Counted from the stretch's first letter, positions 34,613 to 45,721 are shown. The stretch is 64,000 bases of DNA from Lacrimispora xylanisolvens (GCF_002934545.1 NZ_PTJA01000009.1:124001-188000); one strand, 5' to 3'. Translations and numbers: made by a program. Notes: generated by a model from the sequence alone, not told the origin.

Positions 34613-36268
34613 CTACAAACTTAAATCTTTTCCTCTATTAAATCTATTAAATACCAGTAACGATATAACGGTCAGAGCAGTCAGTATGGTAGACAATGCG
34701 GCTGCCGTTCCATAATTCCCTCTGACCACTTCTGTATATACTGCAACTGTCAATGTCTTTGTTTTCCCGGTATACAGAATAATTGCGGTAGATAATTCAC
34801 TGATCATGGTTACCCAGCTTAGAATTGCTCCTGACAGAATTCCTGCAGACATCATGGGAACTGTGATACGGAAAAACGCTTTCATTTTAGAAGCACCAAG
34901 TGAAATCGCTGCCTCTTCAATGCTCATGGGTATCTGCTGCAGAATTGCAACAGAAGAACGAATCGTATACGGAAGTCTTCGTATAATCAAAGCGATTACC
35001 ATAATTAACATGGTCCCGCTGATTAACAAAGGCTTTTTATTAAATCCATTTAATAATGCGATACCAAGCACTGTGCCCGGTACTATGTATGGGATCATGG
35101 ATAAAATATCAACTGCGTTTGTCAGTGTATTTCTTCTGCGTACCACCAGATATGCAATCACAACTGCCAGTATTACAATCACAATTAATGCAAGCACCGG
35201 GATAATAATTGTATTCTGAATGCTTTTACCCAGTTTTCCAAATGCCGTCACATAGCTTTTTAAAGAATATCCCGATGTAAATACTTTTCCCTCCGTTTTC
35301 TTAAATGATGTATAAATTACATAACATTGGGGTAAAACTGCAATTCCAACAATCAGATAGGAGAACAAATGGAGGATCCAGGAAATTCCCTTAGGTGCTT
35401 TCTTTTCTTCCATTGGATGCAGAGCATTCAGAGAAAATGACTTCTTATTGGATACATACTTCTGTGCCAGAAATACTACGGTTGTAACTACAATGGCAAT
35501 CACCGCAATTGCTGCTGCAAAACCATCATTACCACTGACCTCATTGATGAACTCTGTGTATAGAACTACCGGGAACGTACGATAGCCCTCTCCAATCAGC
35601 ATCGGTGTACCAAAGTCGGCAAAGGATCTCATAAATACCAAAAGTCCTGCTGCCAGTAATGTAGGCGTAATTAACGGCACTACAACCTTGAAGAAGCACC
35701 GAATACCAGAGCATCCTAAATTCTCTGATGCTTCAATCAAAGAATTATCTATATTTTTCAAAGCTCCCTTGGCATATAGAAATACAAGCGGGAATAACTG
35801 CAATGTCATCACAAGCACAATACCTGTAAAACCATAAATAGGCGGTATGATAATTCCCATGCCTTTGAAAAATTTTGTAACAACACCACTTCTGCCCAGC
35901 AACAAAATCCAGGAATACGCGCCGATAAATGGTGCAGACATAGAAGCTACAATAATCAGAATATTTAATAATGATTTTCCTTTTATCTTAAATACGGAGA
36001 ACAGATATGCCAGCGGTGTTCCAATTGCCAGCGACAATAATGTTGCAGCAATGGATACCTTAAAACTGTTAAACAGGGTATCAAAATAGTAACTCTTTGA
36101 TACGAACTTTGCAAAATTAGCCATTGTGATGGCCTCTGTCTCACTGTCTATTACAGACTGTTTTATTAAATAAGCCATCGGGTAAATCAGAAACAGCAGA
36201 TACAATGCAATTGTAGCAAGCGTAATGAATCCCCATACATCCATACGGAATTTGTTATTGTTCTTCAT
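34613..36268 (-). CDS. FbpB/AfuB-type double permease of an ABC importer
   Basis: 551 residues, about twelve membrane helices, two fused BPD_transp_1 domains. EAA loops: EASENLGCSGIRCFFKVVVP in the first half (about 181-200) and EEAAISLGASKMKAFFRITV in the second (about 455-474). This fused architecture is typical of the ferric/organophosphate subfamily (FbpB, AfuB, PhnU-like). The start overlaps the ATPase gene by 14 bp, so the three importer genes form an operon binding protein - ATPase - permease. Confidence 0.9.
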   Translation of the reverse strand: MKNNNKFRMDVWGFITLATIALYLLFLIYPMAYLIKQSVIDSETEAITMANFAKFVSKSYYFDTLFNSFKVSIAATLLSLAIGTPLAYLFSVFKIKGKSLLNILIIVASMSAPFIGAYSWILLLGRSGVVTKFFKGMGIIIPPIYGFTGIVLVMTLQLFPLVFLYAKGALKNIDNSLIEASENLGCSGIRCFFKVVVPLITPTLLAAGLLVFMRSFADFGTPMLIGEGYRTFPVVLYTEFINEVSGNDGFAAAIAVIAIVVTTVVFLAQKYVSNKKSFSLNALHPMEEKKAPKGISWILHLFSYLIVGIAVLPQCYVIYTSFKKTEGKVFTSGYSLKSYVTAFGKLGKSIQNTIIIPVLALIVIVILAVVIAYLVVRRRNTLTNAVDILSMIPYIVPGTVLGIALLNGFNKKPLLISGTMLIMVIALIIRRLPYTIRSSVAILQQIPMSIEEAAISLGASKMKAFFRITVPMMSAGILSGAILSWVTMISELSTAIILYTGKTKTLTVAVYTEVVRGNYGTAAALSTILTALTVISLLVFNRFNRGKDLSL

Positions 36269-37343
36269 AGAGCCCGCTCCTTATCAGATTGGTATCACCT
36301 TGTTTATTAAATACATTGATTTTTTCTTTCTTCACCTGCAGCATCACCTTCTGACCAGGCTGCAGTTCTTCTTTTATGGAAGATTCCTCTACGATCTCCA
36401 CCGTATCCCCGTCCTCCAGCTCAATGCTGTAATGTGTATTCAATCCTAAATAGGTGAATTCCTTAACCGTTCCTCTGATCCCCGTCTCATGATCTTTACA
36501 GATCACAAATTCTTCCGGGCGAATGGAACACAAAACCTCCTGATTTTCTGCATTTTTTAATCCAGGGAGATCTACCTGATACCCATCCTTAAATACAATC
36601 TTACCGGCAGCTGCCTTTGCCTCTATAATATTTGTTCTTCCGATAAAGGTTGCCACAAAAACATTACATGGCCTTTGATAGATGTCTCTGGGAGTTCCTA
36701 TATGCTGAATCACCCCGTCTTTCATAACAGCAATGGTATCACTGATCGCCATTGCTTCCTCCTGATCATGAGTTACATAAACGGTAGTAATCCCAACGTT
36801 TTTCTGTGTATGGCGAATGACGCTCCGCATCTCCAGACGCAGTTTTGCATCCAGATTTGATAAAGGCTCATCCATCAGTAATACGTCGGGGGATATAACC
36901 AGCGCTCTTGCAAGGGCAATACGCTGCTGCTGCCCGCCGGATAACTGATTTGGCATGCGGTTTGCATATTGCATAATCTGCATCAGGTTTAAATACTTAT
37001 CTGTTTCTGCCTTTACTGTGTCTTTTTCCACTTTTCGGTTTTTTAATCCGAATGCTACATTATCCCGCACTGACAGATTGGGGAAGATGGCATAATTTTG
37101 AAACACCATACCAATATTTCTTTTACTGGGATCCATCTCATTGATACGGGTATCATTAAACAGAATATCTCCTCCCTCAATGGAATTAAATCCTGCAATC
37201 ATTCTGAGTAATGTTGTCTTTCCACAACCCGAAGGACCAAGGAGCGTAAATAATTCCCCATCTTTTATCTCAGCATTCAGCTGGGGAATTACAGTAGTAT
37301 CTCCATATTTTTTGACCGCATTTTTTATTGAAATTTTGCTCAT
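36255..37343 (-). CDS. FbpC/AfuC-type ABC transporter ATP-binding protein
   Basis: 362 residues. Walker A GPSGCGKTT (about 36-44), Q-loop FQNYAIFP, signature LSGGQQQR (about 135-142), Walker B VLLMDEPLSNLD, H-loop VTHDQEEA; a C-terminal TOBE-type domain (about 290-355). It powers the double permease encoded next. Located 105 bp after the binding-protein gene, with an mRNA hairpin in between. Confidence 0.92.
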   Translation of the reverse strand: MSKISIKNAVKKYGDTTVIPQLNAEIKDGELFTLLGPSGCGKTTLLRMIAGFNSIEGGDILFNDTRINEMDPSKRNIGMVFQNYAIFPNLSVRDNVAFGLKNRKVEKDTVKAETDKYLNLMQIMQYANRMPNQLSGGQQQRIALARALVISPDVLLMDEPLSNLDAKLRLEMRSVIRHTQKNVGITTVYVTHDQEEAMAISDTIAVMKDGVIQHIGTPRDIYQRPCNVFVATFIGRTNIIEAKAAAGKIVFKDGYQVDLPGLKNAENQEVLCSIRPEEFVICKDHETGIRGTVKEFTYLGLNTHYSIELEDGDTVEIVEESSIKEELQPGQKVMLQVKKEKINVFNKQGDTNLIRSGLYEEQ

Positions 37344-37390
37344 TTATTAAACCTTACCCTCTCCAAAAACTTTAAACGTATCCTTTGATT

Positions 37391-37424
37391 GTCTAAAGCA
37401 TGGGGTTTGTTCCATGCTTCAGAC
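37391..37424 (-). promoter_or_regulatory. Intercistronic hairpin between binding-protein and ATPase genes
   Basis: GTCTGAAGCATGG / CCATGCTTTAGAC, a 13-bp stem with one mismatch and an 8-nt loop, no U-tract after it. Probably an mRNA-stabilising or processing hairpin that keeps the binding protein more abundant than the ATPase and permease. Confidence 0.6.
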
Positions 37425-37448
37425 GTGAATGCCATATTATTTTAAGCT

Positions 37449-38534
37449 TTATTTACTCTGTAAATCAGTGAAAATTTCTGTGTATCTGTCAACAATTTTC
37501 TGTTTGTTTCCGCTTACATATGGAATATCCTCTTCTATTACTTTTATTTCGGAAATAGGTTTCATAAAGTCGCTTGTCTTTGCATCTTTGATGACCGGTC
37601 TGTTTGTTAACGTACTTCCCCATATGTTCTGTACTTCATCACTTAAGATAAAATCGATAAATAATTTGGCATTATCCATATTTTTTGCGCCCTTGATGAT
37701 GGTTGCCGACGCGGGAAGATATACAGTTCCCTCTTTTGGATATACGATTTTAACTGGTGCTCCATCTCTTACAAGCTGTGCACACGGATCTTCATAGGAA
37801 AGCCCCACTACATATTCTCCATCTGCAACTCCTTTGTAAACTGCGGACGAGCTTTCACAGATTTTGCCATCTACATTGGTAAACAGATCTTCTACGTATT
37901 TCCACGCTGCATCATCTTCATAGCCTCCCATTGCCAGCAGCATATTGGTAAGCTGTGCGAAAGCGGAGGAGGAATTGGCCGGATCAGCGGTGGCAATCTT
38001 CCCTTTTAACTCAGGATTTAACAGATCTTGGTAGCCATTGATTTCTATATCTCCAATCAGGTCTGTATTCACAATTAATACACTGCCGTCTAATACGTTA
38101 CCTGCAATAAAACCACAGGTATTTTTGTAGGCATCTATCACATTGTCATTATTGGCGGATACATATGGTTCCCAAAGATTCTTATTGTCATATGCCAGTG
38201 ACCAGGAACCGCCAAAGAGGATATCTGCGTATGGATCGTTCATCTCTGACTGAATTCTCTTTACCAATTCACCGGTACCTGCCTGAATTACTTCCACATT
38301 GACTCCATACTTTTCTTCAAACAGAGGAATGGTGGCGTTCATAAGTCCTTCGGAGTTAGGGGAATAAATAACCAGATTTCCGCCTCCTGGTGCCGCTTTT
38401 GCTGCCGTTGTTTCTTCTGCCGCTTTTGTTGTCTCAGTTTGTGCCGCAGTCGTTGATTCAGCCCCTGTGCCCGCGCAGCCTGTAAGAGAGACTGCTGTAA
38501 TCAATCCCATTAGTAACCCAATCCCTTTTTTCAT
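37449..38534 (-). CDS. FbpA/AfuA-family solute-binding lipoprotein, probably for an organophosphate rather than iron
   Basis: 361 residues. Lipobox SLTGC (cysteine about 20), a Thr/Ala/Glu-rich linker, then a periplasmic-binding fold with NLVIYSPNSEG, QAGTGELVKRIQSE, DILFGGSWSLAY and LSYEDPCAQL. The family includes ferric-binding FbpA and AfuA, which binds sugar phosphates. The Tyr-Tyr iron ligands of FbpA are not found; the region reads EGTVYLPASATIIKGAKN. Substrate is therefore more likely an anionic organic compound. Its own promoter must lie in 38535-38626, after the terminator of the response regulator. Confidence 0.88.
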   Translation of the reverse strand: MKKGIGLLMGLITAVSLTGCAGTGAESTTAAQTETTKAAEETTAAKAAPGGGNLVIYSPNSEGLMNATIPLFEEKYGVNVEVIQAGTGELVKRIQSEMNDPYADILFGGSWSLAYDNKNLWEPYVSANNDNVIDAYKNTCGFIAGNVLDGSVLIVNTDLIGDIEINGYQDLLNPELKGKIATADPANSSSAFAQLTNMLLAMGGYEDDAAWKYVEDLFTNVDGKICESSSAVYKGVADGEYVVGLSYEDPCAQLVRDGAPVKIVYPKEGTVYLPASATIIKGAKNMDNAKLFIDFILSDEVQNIWGSTLTNRPVIKDAKTSDFMKPISEIKVIEEDIPYVSGNKQKIVDRYTEIFTDLQSK

Positions 38535-38626
38535 TATTTTGTTCCTCCCATAAAATATTGTTTTTTAGATAGCTTTATCATATAAGATCTGTAACCTGTT
38601 TCACACTCTTTATCCCGAACAAATGG

Positions 38627-38658
38627 AAAAAATACCGAACAGTTTTGTCCGGTATTTT
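38627..38658 (-). terminator. Terminator after the response regulator
   Basis: On the minus strand AATACCG...CGGTATT followed by TTTTCC. It separates the kinase-regulator unit from the importer operon; the last bases overlap the regulator stop codon. Confidence 0.75.
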
Positions 38659-39424
38659 ATAACACTCTGTTCTGATATTCTTTGGCAGAGCACCCGATAT
38701 ATTTTTTAAATACGTGGTTGAAATATTTGTAGTCACCAATTCCACAGAGGAACCCCACCTCTGATATGACAGTATTCTTGTTTTTTAGCATTGCCAGTGC
38801 TTTCTGTATCCGGAACCGGTTCAGGTATTCGATCACGGTTGTTCCTAACGCTTTTCGAAATTTCTGGTTAATGTATCGTTCTGAGTAATGCAATACCTCT
38901 TCTAAGTCTGATAATACAATTTTTTCCTGATAATGTTCTGCTATGTATTGTAGAATCTGCTGTATGACCGGATCCAGACTTGTCTTTTCTTCTATCAGAG
39001 AAATGCTCTCCAGTTCTTTTGTTTTTTCATTGCGCTCCCGTAGATAGTGTATATTTTTAGATTCTAAAACTGCCTGCTCTAAAGCTTCCTTCATTTCCTC
39101 CATATTTAAGGGTTTTAAAACGTAAGTAGATACACCATTCCGAATTGCCTCCATGGCATACTCAAAATCTGAATATCCGGTAAGAATGATTGCAACGTAA
39201 TCAAACACACTCTTTGTATTGGCAATCATCTGCAGCCCATCCATGACCGGCATATTGATATCCGTGATAACAATATCCGGTTTTAACTCTTCGATCAGTT
39301 TTTTTCCTTCTATTCCATTGGAAGCTTCTCCAACAACAAAGCTGTCACAGCTCTCCCATGGAACGGAAGCACGAATTCCTTTTCTTATAATGTCCTCATC
39401 TTCCACTAGCAACACACTATACAC
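38657..39424 (-). CDS. Response regulator with AraC DNA-binding domain
   Basis: 255 residues, a short YesN form. Receiver 1-120 with Asp55 (DIVITDINMPV) and EDE at 8-10; AraC domain about 155-255 (LSDLEEVLHYSERYINQKFR, ISEVGFLCGIGDYKYFNHVF). The start codon is GTG at 39424, overlapping the kinase stop by 8 bp, so the two are coupled. It should activate the adjacent importer operon in response to its ligand. Confidence 0.92.
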   Translation of the reverse strand: MYSVLLVEDEDIIRKGIRASVPWESCDSFVVGEASNGIEGKKLIEELKPDIVITDINMPVMDGLQMIANTKSVFDYVAIILTGYSDFEYAMEAIRNGVSTYVLKPLNMEEMKEALEQAVLESKNIHYLRERNEKTKELESISLIEEKTSLDPVIQQILQYIAEHYQEKIVLSDLEEVLHYSERYINQKFRKALGTTVIEYLNRFRIQKALAMLKNKNTVISEVGFLCGIGDYKYFNHVFKKYIGCSAKEYQNRVL

Positions 39425-41126
39425 AATTTTCTCCCATCCACAATTTTAATACTACCCGGAAAAATTCATTTTCTTGACTCTCAATTGTCATTCCGCTTTC
39501 TTTTCCATACTCCAGTGAAATTCTTCGGTTAATATTCTGTAAGCCATTATGTTTTGTATCTACTTTCTCTCTGTTTGTGATGCTTTTTAACATCTCAATC
39601 GTCGCTTTTGGCTGTCCCGCACCATCGTCTTCTACCACCAGATAGAGATATTCCTTCTGCATATAGCCGCCTATCTTAATATGTATGTCTGTTTTCTTCT
39701 GGAACCCATATTTAATGGAATTTTCCAATAGTGGCTGCAGGAGAAGTTTGGGAATAAAGAACTGTTCACATTCCTTTTCAATCTCAATTGTATAGTCAAA
39801 CCGTTTTCCAAAACGAATCTTTTGGATATACAGATAATCCTCAATATAAACCTTGTCTTCCTGAAGAAGTACCTTCTTTTTCGTATTGTTGATACTGTAT
39901 CTTAAAATATGCGTAAAACGTTCAATCATGTTCTCTGCTTTGATTGGGTCCGACACAATCAGATATTTAATATTATCCAGTGTGTTATATATAAAATGAG
40001 GATTCATTCTCTCTTGAAGATTCTGCATCTCCATCTGTCCGTTTATCTGTATTAATTCAACATTTTTATGATTCAATTCATTAATACTCTTTACCATCTT
40101 ATTAATTTGCTCTGCAATCTCTTCAAACTCATCCCCAGTATGAAGTGTAATCTCATGATTGGTATCTTGTGTTCGGATAATACGGATCTCTTTGACTAAA
40201 AGTTCAACCGATTCCGAGGTTTTCTTTGACATCACACCCAGCATATGAAAGAACATAATGGTCCAGACAGCACCTAATCCAAGAATTGTAATAACACCAA
40301 TTAACAGATAGGCGGAATTTTGAGGTAAATAAATAAAAGAATAGATACAAATGCTCTCATTCTCCTGATTTTTGCTTCTTCTGAAATAACGATTTCCGTT
40401 TATTGTTACATACTTACTGCCATCCGCTCCAATGTATTTATTTGCAGTGTTTTTTCCGATCAGACTGTTGTTGGAGCAATAGATAATATCGCTCCTTTCA
40501 TTGGTAATAATCGTATCATACTGCCCCTGTGAAAGACAATTATTCCAATCTGTATTTTTTAAGTACGCTGCCACTGTACCGCAGTAGGTTTCCTGATCGT
40601 ATATGGGCAGCATCATCAGATATTCTGATGCGTCAGCTCTGAAAAAATAAACTGTGGTATATATACCGGTTCCATTTTCTCTTGCATTATTAGCTGCAAT
40701 CCGATTAAACTCCCTCCTGTGAAGATTCATTTCTTCTGCGGAAAAGTTCGTCATAACTACTTGATCTTCCTGATTAATCAGGATTAAATTAATACCTACC
40801 TTTGCCTCTACATTATATTTGCTGATTAAATAATTAATATCTCTTGGGTTTCTCTCTTTTTTAATACAATCCAGGAAGCTCTGCATATTTTCTTTCTCTT
40901 CTAAGAAATTCAAAGTTGAATGATATACATCGAAAAAATTCGTGCTGATTTCCTCCAGATGTCTCTCACTATTCACTTCCTGACTCAAGGTATTAATTAT
41001 AATGATAGCAACCGAAAAAAACAAACAGCCAATAAGAATGATAACGACAATTCTTGTTGATACCATTTTCTCCAGTTCTTTTTGAAATTTACTTTTTTCT
41101 GTTTTTACAGCTCTTCTATGATCCAT
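39417..41126 (-). CDS. YesM-like sensor histidine kinase
   Basis: 569 residues from ATG 41126 (GGAAG 5 nt upstream; an in-frame ATG at 41165 has a poorer site). Membrane helix about 22-45, extracellular sensor domain to about 255, second membrane helix about 262-285, HAMP, then RMNPHFIYNTLDNIKYL (phospho-His) and HATPase motifs LLQPLLENSIKYGF and VEDDGAG. It senses an extracellular cue, presumably the solute of the neighbouring FbpA-like importer. Confidence 0.92.
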   Translation of the reverse strand: MDHRRAVKTEKSKFQKELEKMVSTRIVVIILIGCLFFSVAIIIINTLSQEVNSERHLEEISTNFFDVYHSTLNFLEEKENMQSFLDCIKKERNPRDINYLISKYNVEAKVGINLILINQEDQVVMTNFSAEEMNLHRREFNRIAANNARENGTGIYTTVYFFRADASEYLMMLPIYDQETYCGTVAAYLKNTDWNNCLSQGQYDTIITNERSDIIYCSNNSLIGKNTANKYIGADGSKYVTINGNRYFRRSKNQENESICIYSFIYLPQNSAYLLIGVITILGLGAVWTIMFFHMLGVMSKKTSESVELLVKEIRIIRTQDTNHEITLHTGDEFEEIAEQINKMVKSINELNHKNVELIQINGQMEMQNLQERMNPHFIYNTLDNIKYLIVSDPIKAENMIERFTHILRYSINNTKKKVLLQEDKVYIEDYLYIQKIRFGKRFDYTIEIEKECEQFFIPKLLLQPLLENSIKYGFQKKTDIHIKIGGYMQKEYLYLVVEDDGAGQPKATIEMLKSITNREKVDTKHNGLQNINRRISLEYGKESGMTIESQENEFFRVVLKLWMGENCV

Positions 41127-41295
41127 AAATTCTTCCTTAACGCCCCCAAATCCATAGGAATCCAATCATTGCATAAATATTCTATCATAACTTTAATTGA
41201 AAAGCGACTATTGTAAACTGGCTAAAGAATATCTGGATGATAACTATATGATTAATATGAAAAGGAACACTTTTTCTAACTGATTCAATATAAAA

Positions 41296-41341
41296 ACGAG
41301 TATTGGCAATCAGCTGTACATCGATGATTGCCAATACTCGT
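41296..41341. terminator. Bidirectional terminator after licT
   Basis: 17-bp perfect stem ACGAGTATTGGCAATCA / TGATTGCCAATACTCGT with a 12-nt loop, T-run on the plus side and A-run (T-run on the minus strand) on the other. It ends the beta-glucoside operon. Confidence 0.85.
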
Positions 41342-41367
41342 CTTTTTTACATCAGGTATATTTAGAA

Positions 41368-42216
41368 TTAAGTGTTTATTTCATTATAAGCCTGCAACCT
41401 ATTGATATGAACAGCCAAATAAGTTAATTCATCTTTTGAAATATCTCCACCGTACACCTTTATTATATAATTCTTAATTTTATAAGCGATTTCCATTGAT
41501 TCTGGATATAAAGTTGCTATCTGTTCATACATAGCATCATTTTCATCACTTAGCATTTGATTATTAAAAAACCTTTCTGTAAAAAATTTTACATGTGTAA
41601 TAAAGCGCTGATAGTGAATGCCTTCCATCTTTAAGTGACTGCCAATGGAATACCTCACCAGATTAACAATGCCACCGATCATCTTAGCATATTTCATACT
41701 GTCTTTTGAGTCATTGCTTTGGGATTGAGCGTTTATTATATGGAAAGCAATATTAGCAGCCTCTTCTTCCGCAAGCTTGCTGTCCATTAATTCATTTAAT
41801 AGATTTAAAGCATATTTACCAATTTTGAATTCTTCCGGGTAGTAGTTTTTTATTTCCCAGTAAACCCGATTGGTGATATTAATATCCTTCTTTGCTCTTT
41901 CCACCGCAAAATTCAAATGATCACTCAAGGTAAAGTATATACTCATATTAAGTTTAGAGCCCAGCTCTTTTTCAGCTTTTGATACTATCTTTTGAGTTAT
42001 ATCCAAATAGATCGGTGGTATATCATCTAATAATTTCAGATATTCATTTATCTGAATGTTTTCTACAGGCATAAAGATCTGGTCAACAGTCTCTTTTTCA
42101 ACCGTATCTCCAAACTTTTTCCCATATCCTATCCCTTTTCCGAAACAGACATATTCCTTTTTATTCTCATCAACTGCTAAAACAACACTGGAGTTTAAAA
42201 CTCTTTTTATCTTCAT
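41368..42216 (-). CDS. licT: BglG/LicT-family transcriptional antiterminator
   Basis: 282 residues from ATG 42216 (AAGGGGAG 6 nt upstream). N-terminal CAT RNA-binding domain (1-55; IKRVLNSSVVLAVDENKKEY), then PRD1 (about 65-165, His in SDHLNFAVER) and PRD2 (about 170-280, His in THVKFFTERFF and LAVHINRL). In the absence of beta-glucoside the PTS EII phosphorylates PRD1 and inactivates it; with substrate it binds the RAT site at 45636-45663 and prevents termination before bglF. Third gene of the operon it controls. Confidence 0.95.
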   Translation of the reverse strand: MKIKRVLNSSVVLAVDENKKEYVCFGKGIGYGKKFGDTVEKETVDQIFMPVENIQINEYLKLLDDIPPIYLDITQKIVSKAEKELGSKLNMSIYFTLSDHLNFAVERAKKDINITNRVYWEIKNYYPEEFKIGKYALNLLNELMDSKLAEEEAANIAFHIINAQSQSNDSKDSMKYAKMIGGIVNLVRYSIGSHLKMEGIHYQRFITHVKFFTERFFNNQMLSDENDAMYEQIATLYPESMEIAYKIKNYIIKVYGGDISKDELTYLAVHINRLQAYNEINT

Positions 42217-42237
42217 AAACACTCCCCTTGTATTTAT

Positions 42238-43692
<1,455 letters not shown>

Positions 43693-45537
43693 TTATACAT
43701 TAGCTCCCATCTGATTAATTGTTAAGACACGATCCTTCTTACTTATCGTTCTACTGTCTGCATGTTCCATCTTTGCATCCGGCCGGTTGGTAATAATTAC
43801 TACCGTTACAGGATTAAATCCCTCTTTCACGATATTATCCAAATCGAAATTCATTAGTAAATCGCCTTGCTTTACACTTGTTCCAACAGTAACTTTGGGA
43901 TCGAAGTATTTGCCTTTTAAATTTACTGTCTCAAGTCCTATATGAAACAGAATCTCTGTGCCATCCTTTGATTTCATAGCCAGTGAATGCTTTGTTTCAA
44001 AGACCATTTCGATTGTGCCATCGATTGGTGCATATAATTCTCCTTTTGAAGGGATTACTGCGAAACCATCTCCCATTAATTTGTTAGAAAACACGTCGTC
44101 ACTCACTTCGCTTAAAGGGATCAATTTTCCTTCTAACGGTGCAACAAGCTTCTCTTCTTTATTATCTTCTTTATTATCTGCCTTTTTTTCCTCACCATGC
44201 ACTTCTTCTTTCCATAGAAATGTAACTGCGATAAAGGAAACCACGAATGATATCACTAATCCAATTATTGCATGAAATAAGTTTTTTGGCAATGTTTCTG
44301 AAATAAACATAGATAAACTTGCGAGTCCAGGTCCTACCGCAACATATGCTTCTACTGCCTTAATTCCTAAATAAGATCCTCCTGCAAATGCACCGATCAT
44401 TACACCATAAAGCACTCGTTTGTGCTGGATTGTAATACCATATAATGCTGGTTCTGTAATTCCAAATAATGCGGATATACCTGCTGAGATTGAAGTTGAT
44501 TTTAAACCTTTATCTTTTGTACGAATGCTTACAGCGAAACATGCACCAGCTTCAGAAATATTATGTGCTAAGGATGCAGCATTATAGATTAACTCTTTTC
44601 CTGACTGACCGAGCGAAGTAATAACGTAAGGAATCATCGCCTTATGCATACCCGTAACAACCATAAATGGTAAAAATGCTGCCAGAATGGCTACTGCGAT
44701 CCATCCAAATTTTGCAAAAACAAATAAAATTACACTTGCAAATCCCTGACCAAAATTATAACCGATCGGCCCAAGAAACAGTAATGTCACTGGTACCGTG
44801 ATAAGCAAAGACATCATTGGAACAAAGAAACTGCGAATAACCTTTGGACTGATCTTATTAAAGAACTTTTCTAACTGTGAGTACAGTAATACACTTAATA
44901 TTGCTGGAAAAACCTGATACGCATAATTAATATTTTGCACTGAAATGTTGAAGAGAAGAGCTCCTTCTCCAATCATCTTGCCCAAATTAGGTGTTAACAG
45001 CGCTGCAACAGCAGATACCGCCACTAATGGATTCACCTTCATTTTATTAGCGGTTGTAATTGCAACCAAAAGCGGCAGGAAGTATAATGGCGCATCACCC
45101 ACAAAATTTAAAATTTTATAAGTTGATGTAGCATTAGACAAAATACCCAGCATATTAAAGAGCATCAGAAGTGACTTTAAAATACCACCTCCAGCTATTG
45201 CCGGAATTAAAGGCTGAAATACACTTATAATAAATTCTAAAGCTATATCCCCTATTTTTCTCTTTTCTTTCTTACCATTGTTATTTACACCTTTATCGGA
45301 AATGAGCTTTTTAACTTCGTCATATATCTCAATGACAGCATTTCCAATAATTACCTGACATTGTACATTTTGCTTAACCCCTATCACTCCAGGGATACTT
45401 TCAAGTTCTTTCACATTTACTTTCCCGTTATCAATCAGGGAAAATCTTAATCTGGTTGAACAGTGCTCTAAATGTTCAACATTTGCATCTCCACCCACTG
45501 CTTTTAATATCTTTGCTGCTGCTTCTTTATAACTCAT
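43693..45537 (-). CDS. bglF: Beta-glucoside-specific PTS enzyme IIBCA
   Basis: 614 residues. EIIB (1-85) with phospho-cysteine in LEHCSTRLRF (Cys26); EIIC membrane domain (about 105-450, ten or so helices; GITEPALYGI is the conserved substrate loop); EIIA at about 475-614 with phospho-His in ILFHIGLETV (about 545). It takes up and phosphorylates beta-glucosides and reports to LicT. A Lys/Glu-rich linker (HGEEKKADNKEDNKEEK) joins IIC to IIA. Expression is gated by the terminator/RAT at 45591-45663. Confidence 0.95.
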   Translation of the reverse strand: MSYKEAAAKILKAVGGDANVEHLEHCSTRLRFSLIDNGKVNVKELESIPGVIGVKQNVQCQVIIGNAVIEIYDEVKKLISDKGVNNNGKKEKRKIGDIALEFIISVFQPLIPAIAGGGILKSLLMLFNMLGILSNATSTYKILNFVGDAPLYFLPLLVAITTANKMKVNPLVAVSAVAALLTPNLGKMIGEGALLFNISVQNINYAYQVFPAILSVLLYSQLEKFFNKISPKVIRSFFVPMMSLLITVPVTLLFLGPIGYNFGQGFASVILFVFAKFGWIAVAILAAFLPFMVVTGMHKAMIPYVITSLGQSGKELIYNAASLAHNISEAGACFAVSIRTKDKGLKSTSISAGISALFGITEPALYGITIQHKRVLYGVMIGAFAGGSYLGIKAVEAYVAVGPGLASLSMFISETLPKNLFHAIIGLVISFVVSFIAVTFLWKEEVHGEEKKADNKEDNKEEKLVAPLEGKLIPLSEVSDDVFSNKLMGDGFAVIPSKGELYAPIDGTIEMVFETKHSLAMKSKDGTEILFHIGLETVNLKGKYFDPKVTVGTSVKQGDLLMNFDLDNIVKEGFNPVTVVIITNRPDAKMEHADSRTISKKDRVLTINQMGANV

Positions 45538-45590
45538 ACGGATATCTCCTCTCGGTAAATAATGTGCGCAGACTTTTTATTTGGCCAGTA

Positions 45591-45663
45591 TAAAAAAAGG
45601 ACTCAAATAAACTAATATAAAATTAGTTTATTCAAGTCCTGCCTGCATTACCAGTCACATGCC
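45591..45663 (-). promoter_or_regulatory. RAT antiterminator overlapping a terminator (LicT target)
   Basis: On the minus strand: RAT-like sequence GGCATGTGACTGGTAATGCA plus GGCAGGAC (45663-45636), matching the LicT/BglG consensus TGTNACTGNNNNNGCAGGCA; its 3' end overlaps the terminator arm GGACTTGAATAAACTAAT (45639-45622), which pairs with 45616-45599 and is followed by TTTTTTT. LicT binding would block the terminator and allow bglF-bglA-licT expression. Confidence 0.88.
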
Positions 45664-45692
45664 TGATATTTATTTAATGTTTTGTAATTCAT

Positions 45693-45721
45693 AATATAGC
45701 ACAAACATAAATAAACGTCAA
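45693..45721 (-). promoter_or_regulatory. Promoter of the bglF-bglA-licT operon
   Basis: TTGACG (45721-45716), 17-bp spacer, TATATT (45698-45693), about 30 bp upstream of the RAT. No convincing catabolite-responsive element was seen around it. Confidence 0.75.

Noticed and set aside
34806-35219. 137-codon plus-strand frame opposite the double permease
   Set aside because: Antisense to well-supported membrane helices of the permease; no independent evidence.
37449-38534. Ferric-iron-binding annotation for the FbpA-like protein
   Set aside because: The Tyr-Tyr iron ligands are not found and the regulators are of the sugar-sensing type; kept as family membership only.
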